A stretch of 64,000 bases of DNA, from the NCBI GenBank assembly GCA_964654695.1, contig CAZZKJ010000003.1, positions 59,546 to 123,545 on the forward strand, given 5' to 3'. Below the pieces are notes generated by a model. It worked only from the letters and a program-made list of their open reading frames with translations. It was not told the origin of the DNA and made no database searches. The stretch comes from CAZZKJ01 sp964654695. GTDB lineage: Bacteria > Krumholzibacteriota > Krumholzibacteriia > WVZY01. Made by a program: the position numbers and the translations under genes. Below are positions 43,555 through 53,214 of the stretch, in pieces (position 1 is the stretch's first letter; each line of letters opens with the position of its first letter).

Positions 43555-44937
43555 ATGCTCGAAACAAAGGTTGCAATGTCTATGAACCTTCCGGAACAGG
43601 CATATTTTAAACGCAATTATACCCTCGGGATTATTAACGGCACCTTGGTGAATTTTGGCATGGCGTTCATCGATCCGTTTACCGTTCTTCCGGTTTTCAT
43701 ACTGAGATTGGGAGCTTCGAATTTCATAGTAGGTTTGGTCAGTGCGCTTTCGGGAGCGGGATGGTTTTTGCCGCAGATGTTTGTGGCAAGGGTCGCCGAA
43801 TCCAGAAAGTTTCTACTCAATATTTACCGCAAAACCACAGTGCTGCGAATACTCGCATGGGGAGGTGTTGCGCTTTGCGTTTCGTTCGTAGATCCGGAAC
43901 GGCGCTTTCTCTATTTGTTGGCCTTTATTTCTTTTTTTCTTACTGCCCAGCTGGGAGCGGGCCTGGCGGCCGTTCCTTTTCTTGAGATTACGAGCAAGAC
44001 CATTCCCACTCAGATGCGCGGAACGTTTTTTGGAACCCGGAGATTCCTTGGGGGTCTGCTCGGTATACTTGCCGGCTTGTTGGTCGGGGTCATATTGAAT
44101 ACCGCAAGGGGGCCCATGCCGGCGGTGCAGTGGGCTTACGATTTTGTGCAGGATTTTGCCGAAAGGGCGGGTGCGGTTGGGCACGCGTTTCCATACAATT
44201 ATGGAATTCTCTTTTTGATTGGCGGTTCCCTGATTTCCATCGGATTGCTGTCCTTTTGCTTCGTGGGCGAACCCCCTGCTCCGAGGGTCGGCGAACCGGA
44301 GGAAGTAATCCAGCATGTGAAATCAGGATTTCATATTTTGAAAAAAGATGCTAATTACAGGCTGTTCTATTTTGCTCGGATCGCCTGGCAGTTTACTGCG
44401 ATGGCATTCCCTTTTTACAGCAGCTATGCTTATCAGCATTTGCATTTTTCCGAGAACGCAGTGGGAATTTTTGTTTCCCTGTGGGTCGGGTCCGGAGTGC
44501 TGTCAAATTACGTTTGGGGCAGGCTGCTGGATTCGAGGGGCAACAAGCTGGTACTGGTAATAACAGCTTTTATGGGGATTTTGCCGCCGGTGATCATTCT
44601 CGTAATCGAGCATTTTTTTCAGCAAACAGGCGGCGGGGAAAGCAGCCTGCTGTTCCCGATGGTGGCCTCGACGTTTTTTATTAATGGTTTTATAAGGAGC
44701 GGCAGGGTCATAAGTAATCTTACCTACCTGCTTGAATTCGCGCCTCTGGAAAAACGTCCGCTGTACGTTGGATTCATGAACAGCTTTACATTTCCATTCA
44801 TGCTGAGCCCGGCTGTTGGAGGCTTTATTCTGCAGTTATCGTCTATAAACGTGCTATTTGGAGCCGCGGCGGTTTTTTCTGTGATCAATATTTTACTGTG
44901 CCTGAAATTGAAAGAGCCTCGCACTGATATTCCCTGA
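43555..44937 (+). CDS. MFS transporter
   Basis: A 460-residue major facilitator transporter with 12 predicted membrane segments, beginning with GTLVNFGMAFIDPFTVLPVFI. A loop after helix 4 (GTFFGTRRFLGGLLGI) carries the charged MFS-type motif, and a longer loop between helices 5 and 6 contains VQWAYDFVQDFAERAG. Substrate is unknown. Start codon: 43555 or 43576 (AAAGG upstream of the latter). It has no adjacent regulator. Confidence 0.82.
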   Translation: MLETKVAMSMNLPEQAYFKRNYTLGIINGTLVNFGMAFIDPFTVLPVFILRLGASNFIVGLVSALSGAGWFLPQMFVARVAESRKFLLNIYRKTTVLRILAWGGVALCVSFVDPERRFLYLLAFISFFLTAQLGAGLAAVPFLEITSKTIPTQMRGTFFGTRRFLGGLLGILAGLLVGVILNTARGPMPAVQWAYDFVQDFAERAGAVGHAFPYNYGILFLIGGSLISIGLLSFCFVGEPPAPRVGEPEEVIQHVKSGFHILKKDANYRLFYFARIAWQFTAMAFPFYSSYAYQHLHFSENAVGIFVSLWVGSGVLSNYVWGRLLDSRGNKLVLVITAFMGILPPVIILVIEHFFQQTGGGESSLLFPMVASTFFINGFIRSGRVISNLTYLLEFAPLEKRPLYVGFMNSFTFPFMLSPAVGGFILQLSSINVLFGAAAVFSVINILLCLKLKEPRTDIP

Positions 44938-45071
44938 CAATCGGACCTAAAAACTGCTCATATGTCATGCCACAATGACAGCCTATCGTAAATCGAAAAG
45001 CTATGATTTAACGTAATTATATAATTGATTATATAACATGCTATTATGCGAAGTTTTTCTTTGATCTTTTT

Positions 45072-45087
45072 TGGCACCTCCATTGCT
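45072..45087 (+). promoter_or_regulatory. Sigma-54 (RpoN) promoter upstream of the Hsp20 gene
   Basis: TGGCAC (45072-45077), five bases, then TTGCT (45083-45087) gives a perfect -24/-12 match to the sigma-54 consensus with correct GG-N10-GC spacing. Transcription would start near 45098, about 60 bp before the Hsp20 gene. The AT-rich stretch upstream (45010-45045) could include an activator or IHF site. Confidence 0.68.
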
Positions 45088-45157
45088 GTAAGAGGAAAAC
45101 AGTTGATAAATATTTACAAAAACCGGTGAACCCGGACAGCATAAGGAGGTTTAAGCC

Positions 45158-45574
45158 ATGTTTTTAACAAAGTACAGCCCGATGGCTACCGTGGATAATT
45201 TTTGGGAAGCTTTGGGACGTGATTTTTTCCCGCTCTGCGGGGCTGATGATGAAGGATTCCGGCTGCCGAGCACTAATATAAACGAAAAGGAAACGGAATT
45301 CGTAATTTCCATGGAGATGCCGGGCGTGTCTAGAAAAGATGTTGAGGTCTCGGTTGAAGGCGGCAGCCTTACAGTGGCGGCCGAGAAGGTGAACAAAGTC
45401 GAGTCCGAAGGTCTTCTCAGAAACGAAATCAGGACTGATAAATTCCGCAGGAGCTTTCAAATCGGATCGAACATAGATGGTTCGAAGATAAAAGCCAAGA
45501 TGGAAGACGGAATTCTCAAATTAATTCTTCCCAAGAAACCGGAGAACGTTGGAAGGAAGATCGATATTTCCTGA
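45158..45574 (+). CDS. Hsp20/alpha-crystallin small heat-shock protein
   Basis: A 138-residue small heat-shock chaperone that holds unfolded proteins. The alpha-crystallin domain (about residues 45-135) reads LPSTNINEKETEFVISMEMPG, with the A-x-x-x-n-G-v-L-like end MEDGILKLILPKK. AAGGAGG lies 8 bp before the ATG. The single-gene unit has a sigma-54 promoter and a strong terminator, so its control may depend on RpoN and an enhancer-binding activator rather than heat-shock sigma. Confidence 0.93.
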   Translation: MFLTKYSPMATVDNFWEALGRDFFPLCGADDEGFRLPSTNINEKETEFVISMEMPGVSRKDVEVSVEGGSLTVAAEKVNKVESEGLLRNEIRTDKFRRSFQIGSNIDGSKIKAKMEDGILKLILPKKPENVGRKIDIS

Positions 45575-45596
45575 GAGCGGAAGGATTGATTCTGTG

Positions 45597-45626
45597 CGAA
45601 AAGCCCGGGGTTTCCCGGGCTTTTCG
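45597..45626. terminator. Strong bidirectional intrinsic terminator
   Basis: CGAAAAGCCCGGG (45597-45609) pairs with CCCGGGCTTTTCG (45614-45626) in a 13-bp perfect stem with a four-base loop. It lies between the convergent Hsp20 and hybrid-kinase genes and can serve both. Confidence 0.88.
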
Positions 45627-45647
45627 TTTTCGCTCTTCAAGAGCTGC

Positions 45648-47951
45648 TTATGCCGGCAATTCATTATCGTCGGAGAGGAGCTTATTGATGGCGTTAAGTA
45701 TTTGCTTTTTTGTAAATGGCTTGCTGATGAGCAAATCCACGCCGGCATTTCTGCTCTGTTCCAAGTCTATCTGGAATCCCCATCCGGTCAGCATTATAAT
45801 TTTGCCCGGGCAATCTTTAGACCGCACGGCCTTGGTAATCTCCCATCCGGAAACGTCCTGCATTCCCAGATCAGTAATAATCACATCGAAATCCGTTCCC
45901 TTGACCGCTGCCAGACCCGATTCGCCCGTGTTGCGGCAGGTGACCTCATGGCCGGCTCGTTTCAGCATGGTTTCAAGAGCGCTCAATATCATCGGTTCGT
46001 CATCTATTACCAGAATATTTCCGCCGCGTGAGGAAACCGCGGTAAAACCTGCCTTTTTAACGGGAACAGTTTCTTTTATGGGCAGAGTGATAACGAACCG
46101 TGTGCCTTTGCCGGGAGTGCTTGCAACTTGAATTTCACCATCATGCCTGGTTACTATTCCATAGGTAATTCCCAATCCCAGTCCCGTTCCCTTGACTCCC
46201 TTGGTGGTAAAGAAAGGATCGAACACTTTTTTAACGGTTATCCCGTCCATGCCTTTTCCGGTATCTTCTATAACAACTTCTATGCTGGAATCAAACGTTC
46301 GCGTTGATACGAATATTCTGCCGCCATCGGGCATTGCTTCGAAAGCGTTGAGAAAAATATTTGTCAAAGCTTCGCGAAGCTCGGCCGGGTTGCCGAAGAT
46401 GGGCGGGTTGTCCCGGAGATCCATTTTGAAATCAAATCTGATTCCCCAGCTGGCAGCTTCGTTTTTCCATTTGGCTTCAGTTATCTTCAGGGTATCCTCA
46501 ATAACTTCATTGATATTGACCTCGGTGTATATCCCTCCTTTACGTACACGTGAGAACTCCTGTATGCGCCTGACGATTTCAGCCCCGTCAAGAGTCGTAT
46601 TCTCGACCAATTTGAGCATGGTCTTCATTTCCGGATCCTTGGCGTCTTCAAGAAGATTTTGAATATTTCCAAGAATTCCAGAGAGGATATTATTAAAGCC
46701 GTGGGCTATTCCCGCAGCCATCTCTCCCAAAGCTCTGAGCCTTTCCGAACTGACCATTTTCTCCTGAGTTTCCTTGAGTTCCTTGTCCCTCAGCAGGATG
46801 GCTTTTTCCATCTCGACTCTTTCAGTGATGTCGCGGATAACTTCCAATACCTTGTCGACTTTTCCCTGCGCCAGGATAGGAGACGCCGTGATTTCAAAAC
46901 TCCTGACTTCTCCTGTTGCAATGACTTCCGCTTTTATAGAGCGCTTTGAAGTACCGTTCTCGAAAACCTCTTTGATGGGATGATCGACCAGGGGATAGAC
47001 TTTCCTGCCGTCTATTTCGAAAGAAAGCTCCTCGATCAACTGATCTTTGATCGATCCCTCCGGGAGTTTCATCAAGCGGTAAAAAGCCGGGTTGACATCG
47101 GTTAAACGGCAATTTCTATCTACAACAATGACGCTGTCGTCCATGCTGGAGATCAGGGCTGCAAGATAATCTCTGGTCTCTCTGATTTGGATATTGCTCT
47201 GGGATATGATTTCATAACTTTTTTTCAGGTTTTCCGTCATGGTGTTGAATGAATCCGCAAGCTCCGCAAATTCATCCTTGGAATCAATAACAGCTCTGTA
47301 GCCGAGATCCCCGTTGGCAATTCTTTTTGTCGCCGTCAAAAGCGTATCCATTGGAGCAATCAATTTCCGGCTGAACGAGTAGGCCACATAAAAGGCTACG
47401 ATAATTCCAATGATCAAGGTTATCAGGAATATTATCCACGACCTGTGAGCCTGTTCGATTATTTGGTTTTCCCGCGTTTCCATGTGCCTGCCGGCCTGCA
47501 TAGAAATATCGAATGTGCTCGTATTTATCTGTTTTCCCATTTTCATCAGGTCGGTTTTGAGTTCGGCTTCGGCCCGTTCGTCGGACGCCACCATCAGGGC
47601 CGGAAGCTTGTTCTGATAGTTGTGTATAAGGGCCTTTATTTTGATCTGCTTATCATGCACATTCCGGCTGTGGTGGCATGACAGACATTTGGATATTGCG
47701 GATTGAATTTTTTCGAGATGAATGTTGAATTGTGCAAGCTGCTCGGGTTTATCGGGATCGAGCAAGAAAAGGTCGGTTTGCAGACTTGCGCCTGCAATTA
47801 CGAGATTCTCCCGCATCATCTCGGATTCATGAGGCTCTATTAGTGTTATGAGTTCAGAAGTAATTCGCCGAATATAAAGAACCGATGCAATATCGCCTAG
47901 AAGAAAAAGAATGCTCAAGGCGGTTATTCCTATGATGACTCGTCTGCGCAT
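45648..47951 (-). CDS. Hybrid histidine kinase with CxxCH-bearing periplasmic sensor domain
   Basis: A membrane hybrid kinase of 767 aa. Two membrane segments (about residues 5-27 and 172-192) frame a periplasmic sensor region. This contains CLSCH (Cys89 to His93), the c-type heme attachment motif. HAMP (about 193-245), PAS (about 262-375), HisKA with phospho-His417 in AAGIAHGFNN, HATPase (about 505-635) and a C-terminal receiver (VIITDLGMQ) follow. The HATPase has DTGKGM and TGLGLGITYG. It may sense redox state, oxygen or nitric oxide through the heme. No response regulator is adjacent. Confidence 0.88.
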   Translation of the reverse strand: MRRRVIIGITALSILFLLGDIASVLYIRRITSELITLIEPHESEMMRENLVIAGASLQTDLFLLDPDKPEQLAQFNIHLEKIQSAISKCLSCHHSRNVHDKQIKIKALIHNYQNKLPALMVASDERAEAELKTDLMKMGKQINTSTFDISMQAGRHMETRENQIIEQAHRSWIIFLITLIIGIIVAFYVAYSFSRKLIAPMDTLLTATKRIANGDLGYRAVIDSKDEFAELADSFNTMTENLKKSYEIISQSNIQIRETRDYLAALISSMDDSVIVVDRNCRLTDVNPAFYRLMKLPEGSIKDQLIEELSFEIDGRKVYPLVDHPIKEVFENGTSKRSIKAEVIATGEVRSFEITASPILAQGKVDKVLEVIRDITERVEMEKAILLRDKELKETQEKMVSSERLRALGEMAAGIAHGFNNILSGILGNIQNLLEDAKDPEMKTMLKLVENTTLDGAEIVRRIQEFSRVRKGGIYTEVNINEVIEDTLKITEAKWKNEAASWGIRFDFKMDLRDNPPIFGNPAELREALTNIFLNAFEAMPDGGRIFVSTRTFDSSIEVVIEDTGKGMDGITVKKVFDPFFTTKGVKGTGLGLGITYGIVTRHDGEIQVASTPGKGTRFVITLPIKETVPVKKAGFTAVSSRGGNILVIDDEPMILSALETMLKRAGHEVTCRNTGESGLAAVKGTDFDVIITDLGMQDVSGWEITKAVRSKDCPGKIIMLTGWGFQIDLEQSRNAGVDLLISKPFTKKQILNAINKLLSDDNELPA

Positions 47952-48243
47952 AAGTGTTAATCCGCTCGATTAACGGGGAAGTGTTGGATCCTCCCTATAA
48001 TTGCCGCCGATCCGTTAAGATAAGTTCAATATATATCAGCAAGTTTATATGAGGCGCCGCAATTTGACAAGGCCGCTTTGATCCACCGCAGCCTTTTTAA
48101 CCTTGTATGCAGATGGGCTTTTATGTAGAGTTCCGGTTTGAGTTTCATTTAATTCTCAGGTCGGGGAAAACCGGTGGTCCGGGCAAGGGAAAGGGCTTAG
48201 AAGAACCGATTCTTTACATGCAAATGCAGGAGGTAATATATAG

Positions 48244-49632
48244 ATGGCTTTCATAGAGAAGTCGATGTTTCGCGAGTACGATATACGAGGGCTTGTAAAC
48301 GACAAGGAATTGAATCCGCGAAGCGGCGCTTTGATAGGAAGGGCATACGGCACATTTCTGGAGAAAAAGGAAATAAAGGACGTGGTTGTGGGGTATGACA
48401 GCCGCTTTGGTTCGGTTGAGATAAAAGAAGGCCTAATTGAGGGTTTATTGGCGGCTGGCAGGAATATAATCGAGATTGGCATGTGTTTGACGCCGATGAT
48501 GTACTGGTCACAGTATCACCTGAATGTAAAAGGCGGCGTTATGGTTACCGGCAGTCATAATCCGAAAGGCTGGAACGGGCTCAAACTAGCATGCGGCTTG
48601 TCCTGTACCCTCATCGGTGAGGAGCTGTTGGATCTCCTGAATATAATAGAAAATGAAACCTTCGTAGACGGCAGCGGAACCAGGAGTGATACTTCTCTTC
48701 TCGAAAACTACAGCGACGATCTCGCCGGAAGAATCGCAATGAAGAAAAAACTGAAAATTGTCATCGATGCCGGCAACGGCACTGCCGGCGCTATCGCTCC
48801 TGGGGTGTTGCGCAAAGCGGGGATTGATGTAATAGAGCAGTTTTGCGAATTGGATACGGCTTTCCCCAATCATGAACCGGATCCGGCGCTCAAGCAGACG
48901 GTGGAAGCATTGGGACGAAGGGTTGTTGCAGAAGGCGCTGATTTCGGGTTTGCCTTTGACGGCGACGGTGACCGCCTGGGGGTGGTTGACGAAAAAGGCG
49001 CTGTTATATGGCCCGACAGGTATATGATCCTGCTTTCCCGTCAGGTTCTCGAGAAAAAGCCCGGCAGCAAGATAATTTTCGATGTCAAATGCTCTCAGGC
49101 ACTTGAGGAGGATATAACAGCTCAGGGCGGGATTCCCGTCATGTGGAAAACCGGGCATTCTCATATCAAGGCGAAACTGCATGAAGTTCAAGGAGCCCTT
49201 GCCGGAGAAATGAGCGGTCATATCTTTTTCGTTGAAAATTACTATGGATTTGATGACGGTCTCTACGCGGGCATGAGATTGGCGGAATACATATCAAGCA
49301 AAAACGAACCTCTGTCGGCAATAATCGAAGACACTCCCTATTATGTTTCTTCGCCTACAATTCATGTCGACTGCCCGGATGACAAGAAATACCGGGTGGT
49401 TGATCGTTTAACCGAAGAATTCAAGAGAGATTTTCCGGAGGTTGTAGATATAAACGGCGCGCGTGTCCCCTTTGAAAACGGATGGGGATTGGTTCGGGCT
49501 TCCTCAAATATGCCGATGCTGGTTTTGCGGTTTGAAGCCAAAACCGCCGAACGTCTCGATGAAATCAAGCGCCTTTTTCGAACATATATGGACAAATACG
49601 AAGAAATAGACAAGAAATGGCATAATGAATAG
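48244..49632 (+). CDS. Phosphomannomutase/phosphoglucomutase
   Basis: A 462-residue alpha-D-phosphohexomutase that interconverts sugar 1- and 6-phosphates (AlgC/ManB type). The phospho-Ser is Ser104 in VTGSHNPKGWNG. Metal site DGDGDR has Asp239, 241 and 243. The sugar-binding loop reads GEMSGHIFF, and the phosphate-binding loop RASSNMPMLVLR is near the end. AGGAGG lies before the ATG. The gene stands alone. It supports nucleotide-sugar synthesis for envelope polysaccharides. Confidence 0.94.
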   Translation: MAFIEKSMFREYDIRGLVNDKELNPRSGALIGRAYGTFLEKKEIKDVVVGYDSRFGSVEIKEGLIEGLLAAGRNIIEIGMCLTPMMYWSQYHLNVKGGVMVTGSHNPKGWNGLKLACGLSCTLIGEELLDLLNIIENETFVDGSGTRSDTSLLENYSDDLAGRIAMKKKLKIVIDAGNGTAGAIAPGVLRKAGIDVIEQFCELDTAFPNHEPDPALKQTVEALGRRVVAEGADFGFAFDGDGDRLGVVDEKGAVIWPDRYMILLSRQVLEKKPGSKIIFDVKCSQALEEDITAQGGIPVMWKTGHSHIKAKLHEVQGALAGEMSGHIFFVENYYGFDDGLYAGMRLAEYISSKNEPLSAIIEDTPYYVSSPTIHVDCPDDKKYRVVDRLTEEFKRDFPEVVDINGARVPFENGWGLVRASSNMPMLVLRFEAKTAERLDEIKRLFRTYMDKYEEIDKKWHNE

Positions 49633-49659
49633 AATCAGCCCGGATCATTGACTGAGAAA

Positions 49660-49687
49660 CCGCCGACAGGGGACAAGTTGCCGGCGG
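49660..49687 (+). other. Hairpin after the phosphohexomutase gene
   Basis: CCGCCG (49660-49665) pairs with CGGCGG (49682-49687). No T-run follows, so termination is only a possibility. Confidence 0.3.
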
Positions 49688-49744
49688 ATTCTGCAATCCA
49701 ACAAACTTCGCAAAGCTGATAAAGTCTAACGCGGGGGCTCTATA

Positions 49745-51568
49745 ATGAAAAATAAATTCCTCTTTTTTCACGCGATTGGTTCTGTTTGTATTCTGGTTCT
49801 CCTGCTTTTTTTACCGGCCGCCGTGCTGGCCCAAGGTCCTGATCTCCCCGATGGTTATATGTCTGCAGGCGAATCCGCCAAGATAATTGCCAAGACTTTA
49901 ACGATTACACTGCACCCCGATCTTTCCCCTCTTTCTCCGGCTGAAAGAGGAACTGCATCCCGAATAATCGAGGCCGGCGGTATTCTTCATAAACTCTATG
50001 AACAATCGCTTCATCACCAGGCCAGGGCGGCCTACGAAGCCCTGGTGGAAACGGACGAAGGATTGGGATCCCCTGTCGGCACTCGAAATCTAATGCAGCT
50101 GTATTACTTGTTCAAAGGGCCGATAATCAGGGATCTTGATGATGAATATGTCCCCATCCTGCCGGTAGACAATAAGGTTCCCGGCCGCAATGTTTATCCT
50201 TGGGGGATAGTGAAAGATGAGGTCGATAAGTTCATTGGAGCGCATCCCGGCGAAAGGAAAGGTATTCTCGAACTTAGAACGGTAGTTCGGCGCACGGAGA
50301 GAGATGCAGTCAGGGCCGATATCGACGCACTGGAACGTTATCCGGTTTTGGACATCCTTCACCCAGGATTAAAAGAGCGTTTAAACGATCTGGAAAAATC
50401 AAAGAGTGAAGAAGATCTGTACGTCGTTCCATATTCGGTCGCATATGCAAATGATTTGATGAGGGTATACAGCCTCCTTCAGCAGGCGGCCGCAATCATA
50501 CGGGCCGAAGATGCGGAATTCGCGCGCTTTTTAAGCCACCGCGCCGTAGATATCCTCAGAGACGATTATGAAGCCGGAGATGCGGCTTGGGTCAGGGGGA
50601 AATTCAAACATCTGAACGCCCAGATCGGTTCTTACGAGGTGTATGATGATGAACTTTACGCGGTAAAAACTTTTTTCAGCCTGAGCCTGCTGATTAAGGA
50701 TTTGAAAAAAAGCGCCGATCTCGAATCAGCCTTGACGGGATTTCAAGAATTTGAAGACGCCCTTCCATATCAATATCACAAGAAAGTCCAGGAGAACATT
50801 CCGGTAGGCGTTTATAATGTTATAGCCGATTTTGGCCAGTCGCGCGGAGCCAATACGGCTACTATACTACCCAATGAAAGTTACCTGGCGAGGAAGTACG
50901 GCAGGATCATCCTGATAAGGCAAAATATTATCAGCAATCCCGAACTCTACTCCATATCCAGAACTAGTTGGAAGGCTGCGGTTATGGATAGGCATTTCGA
51001 TGATTACAAAGCGGACGGCAATTTCTATAGAACCTTATGGCATGAAATCGGCCATTACCTGGGCCCCGACCTGGCCGAAGACGGACGCACGCTCGGCGAA
51101 GCCCTTCAGGAGTACTCTCAAGTTTTGGAAGAGCTCAAGGCCGACCTGGTGTCGCTGTTCTTGACGAAACCTCTTGAAAAACGCGGGTATTACTCTGTGG
51201 AACAGGTGAGAAGCGTCTATGCCAGCGGTATTCGCCGGGTTCTTCTCAAAAACCAGCCGAAGAAAGGCCAAACCTACCAGACAATGGAGCTCATGCAGAT
51301 GAATTACTTTCTCGAGCACGGGCTTTTGGAATTCGATAAGGCCGACGGAAGGTTTGGAATCGCATATGATAAATACAATGATGTGATTGCCGGTATGCTT
51401 GGGGAAGTCCTTGCCCTGCAGTATAGCGGAGACAAGAAGGCCGCGGGTAACTTCATAAGAAAATACGGTTCCTGGCACGATGACATCCAGGGAATCATTG
51501 CCAGCAGAATGATCGATACGGAAAAATACAGATACGTAATGGTGCATTACTCCGTTCTCGAGAATTGA
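49745..51568 (+). CDS. Secreted zinc peptidase related to dipeptidyl-peptidase III (M49)
   Basis: A 607-residue protein with an N-terminal signal peptide (MKNKF to about VLAQ, residue 30). Its metal site reads HEIGH (His433, Glu434 and His437), with the downstream glutamate pair in EELKAD (about residues 462-467), both typical of gluzincins. The pair order and the EEhkAD pattern resemble dipeptidyl peptidase III, although M49 enzymes have the longer HExxxH. It is therefore an M49-like or related gluzincin that acts outside the cytoplasm. The gene has no operon partner. Confidence 0.72.
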   Translation: MKNKFLFFHAIGSVCILVLLLFLPAAVLAQGPDLPDGYMSAGESAKIIAKTLTITLHPDLSPLSPAERGTASRIIEAGGILHKLYEQSLHHQARAAYEALVETDEGLGSPVGTRNLMQLYYLFKGPIIRDLDDEYVPILPVDNKVPGRNVYPWGIVKDEVDKFIGAHPGERKGILELRTVVRRTERDAVRADIDALERYPVLDILHPGLKERLNDLEKSKSEEDLYVVPYSVAYANDLMRVYSLLQQAAAIIRAEDAEFARFLSHRAVDILRDDYEAGDAAWVRGKFKHLNAQIGSYEVYDDELYAVKTFFSLSLLIKDLKKSADLESALTGFQEFEDALPYQYHKKVQENIPVGVYNVIADFGQSRGANTATILPNESYLARKYGRIILIRQNIISNPELYSISRTSWKAAVMDRHFDDYKADGNFYRTLWHEIGHYLGPDLAEDGRTLGEALQEYSQVLEELKADLVSLFLTKPLEKRGYYSVEQVRSVYASGIRRVLLKNQPKKGQTYQTMELMQMNYFLEHGLLEFDKADGRFGIAYDKYNDVIAGMLGEVLALQYSGDKKAAGNFIRKYGSWHDDIQGIIASRMIDTEKYRYVMVHYSVLEN

Positions 51569-51693
51569 ACTTCCGTTTCCACGTCCTTGAGATCATGATA
51601 CTTAGATGGAAATAGCAACTATTTCATTTTTTTCTTTTCAAGTTGGAATCGTTGTATTATTTTACCGTCTAATTAATATCTGAAAGGACCGTC

Positions 51694-52839
51694 ATGATAA
51701 TCGGCATACCAAAAGAAACATTGAAAGGTGAGAGACGTGTAGCGCTGATTCCCGCGGCAATCGCTCCGCTGGATAAAGCGGGTCTCGAAGTTGAGGTTGA
51801 AGCCGGCGCCGGCGAAAGCGCAGGATTCGTCGATGAAGAATACAGGAATAAGGGGGCCCTCGTCATTTCCGGGCGCAAGGAGCTGTTTGAAAAATCCGAT
51901 ATTATTTTGCAGGTGCGATCGCTGGGAGCGAATCCCGAGTCGGGTTTAGATGACTTACAGTTGATGCGTCCGGGTCAGGTAATTGCGGGGTTTTCAGAAC
52001 CATTTACAGCCTTAGATGCGGTAAAAGCTCTTGCCGAGAAGAAAGTAACTTCTTTCTCCATGGAACTCATTCCGCGTATTACAAGGGCGCAGAGCATGGA
52101 CGCGCTTTCTTCCATGGCCACCGTCGCCGGCTATAAAGCCGTGCTCATGGCCGCCGGAGAGCTCGTGCGTATGTTTCCGATGTTTATGACTGCCGCCGGG
52201 ACGATTACTCCTGCGAGGATTTTCATTATAGGCGCCGGCGTCGCCGGACTGCAGGCAATCGCCACGGCAAAACGTCTCGGTGCCGTGGTAAGCGCATATG
52301 ATCTGCGCCCGGCTGTTAAAGAACAAGTGGAAAGCCTCGGCGGCCGTTTTATCGAGCTCGAACTCGATATCGGCGAATCGGAAGATAAGGGCGGATATGC
52401 AAAAGAGATGGATGATCAGTTCTACAAAAAGCAAAGAGAAATGATGGCAAAAGTAGTAATGGAAAGCGACGTGGTCATAACAACAGCCGCCGTTCCGGGC
52501 AAGAAAGCCCCGATCCTGATTACAGCGGACATGGTTAGGAGCATGGGAAGAGGATCGGTTTTAATAGATCTCGCAGCCGAAAGAGGCGGAAACTGTGAAC
52601 TGACGGAACCCGGCCGCCGTATTGAGACAGACGGTGTAACAATAATCGGTCCGCTGAATCTGCCGTCGACAATCCCTTATCATGCGAGCCAGATGTATGC
52701 CAAGAATATTTCGGCTTTTTTGCTGAACATGATAAAAGAAGGCGCCCTGAAACTGGATATGGAAGACGAGATCGTTCATGAGACTCTTGTTACTCATGAT
52801 GGGGAAATAGTAAATGAGCGCATACGCGCTTTAATATAA
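51694..52839 (+). CDS. pntAA: NAD(P) transhydrogenase alpha subunit, NAD-binding part
   Basis: A 381-residue domain I of proton-translocating NAD(P)+ transhydrogenase. It begins with IGIPKETLKGERRVALIP and has the NAD-binding loop IFIIGAGVAGLQAIATAKRLGAVV. The split alpha subunit (pntAA plus pntAB) is the usual arrangement in many bacteria. The gene is followed by pntAB after 36 bp. The complex couples proton import to NADPH formation. Confidence 0.95.
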   Translation: MIIGIPKETLKGERRVALIPAAIAPLDKAGLEVEVEAGAGESAGFVDEEYRNKGALVISGRKELFEKSDIILQVRSLGANPESGLDDLQLMRPGQVIAGFSEPFTALDAVKALAEKKVTSFSMELIPRITRAQSMDALSSMATVAGYKAVLMAAGELVRMFPMFMTAAGTITPARIFIIGAGVAGLQAIATAKRLGAVVSAYDLRPAVKEQVESLGGRFIELELDIGESEDKGGYAKEMDDQFYKKQREMMAKVVMESDVVITTAAVPGKKAPILITADMVRSMGRGSVLIDLAAERGGNCELTEPGRRIETDGVTIIGPLNLPSTIPYHASQMYAKNISAFLLNMIKEGALKLDMEDEIVHETLVTHDGEIVNERIRALI

Positions 52840-52875
52840 TTAGCATCGACTTCTGAACGCAAAGGGAGGTTAGAA

Positions 52876-53160
52876 ATGGAGATGTTCATAATGGTTGTGA
52901 CGATCTTTGTCCTCGCCATTTTCGTCGGATTCGAAGTAATTACCAAAGTACCTCCTACGCTTCATACGCCGTTGATGTCGGGCTCGAATGCCATATCCGG
53001 TATTACATTCATCGGAGCTATGATCTCCGCAGGCGCGCAGCAGACCACTCTCACTACGGCATTGGGATTCACTGCTGTAGTTTTTGCGGCCATTAATGTA
53101 GTCGGTGGATTCCTTGTCACAGATAGAATGCTCAAAATGTTCAAGAAAAAGAAGGATTGA
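52876..53160 (+). CDS. pntAB: NAD(P) transhydrogenase alpha subunit, membrane part
   Basis: A 94-residue protein with about three membrane segments, matching the C-terminal membrane part of the alpha subunit. It has the FEVITKVPPTLHTPLMSGSNAISGI motif at its expected place and a basic tail (MFKKKKD). AGGGAGG precedes the ATG. It lies between pntAA and pntB. Confidence 0.94.
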   Translation: MEMFIMVVTIFVLAIFVGFEVITKVPPTLHTPLMSGSNAISGITFIGAMISAGAQQTTLTTALGFTAVVFAAINVVGGFLVTDRMLKMFKKKKD

Positions 53161-53214
53161 GTTTCTTGTTATCATCAGAAAATTTTCAAATCGGCACGAA
53201 TGAGGTAATCAGTT

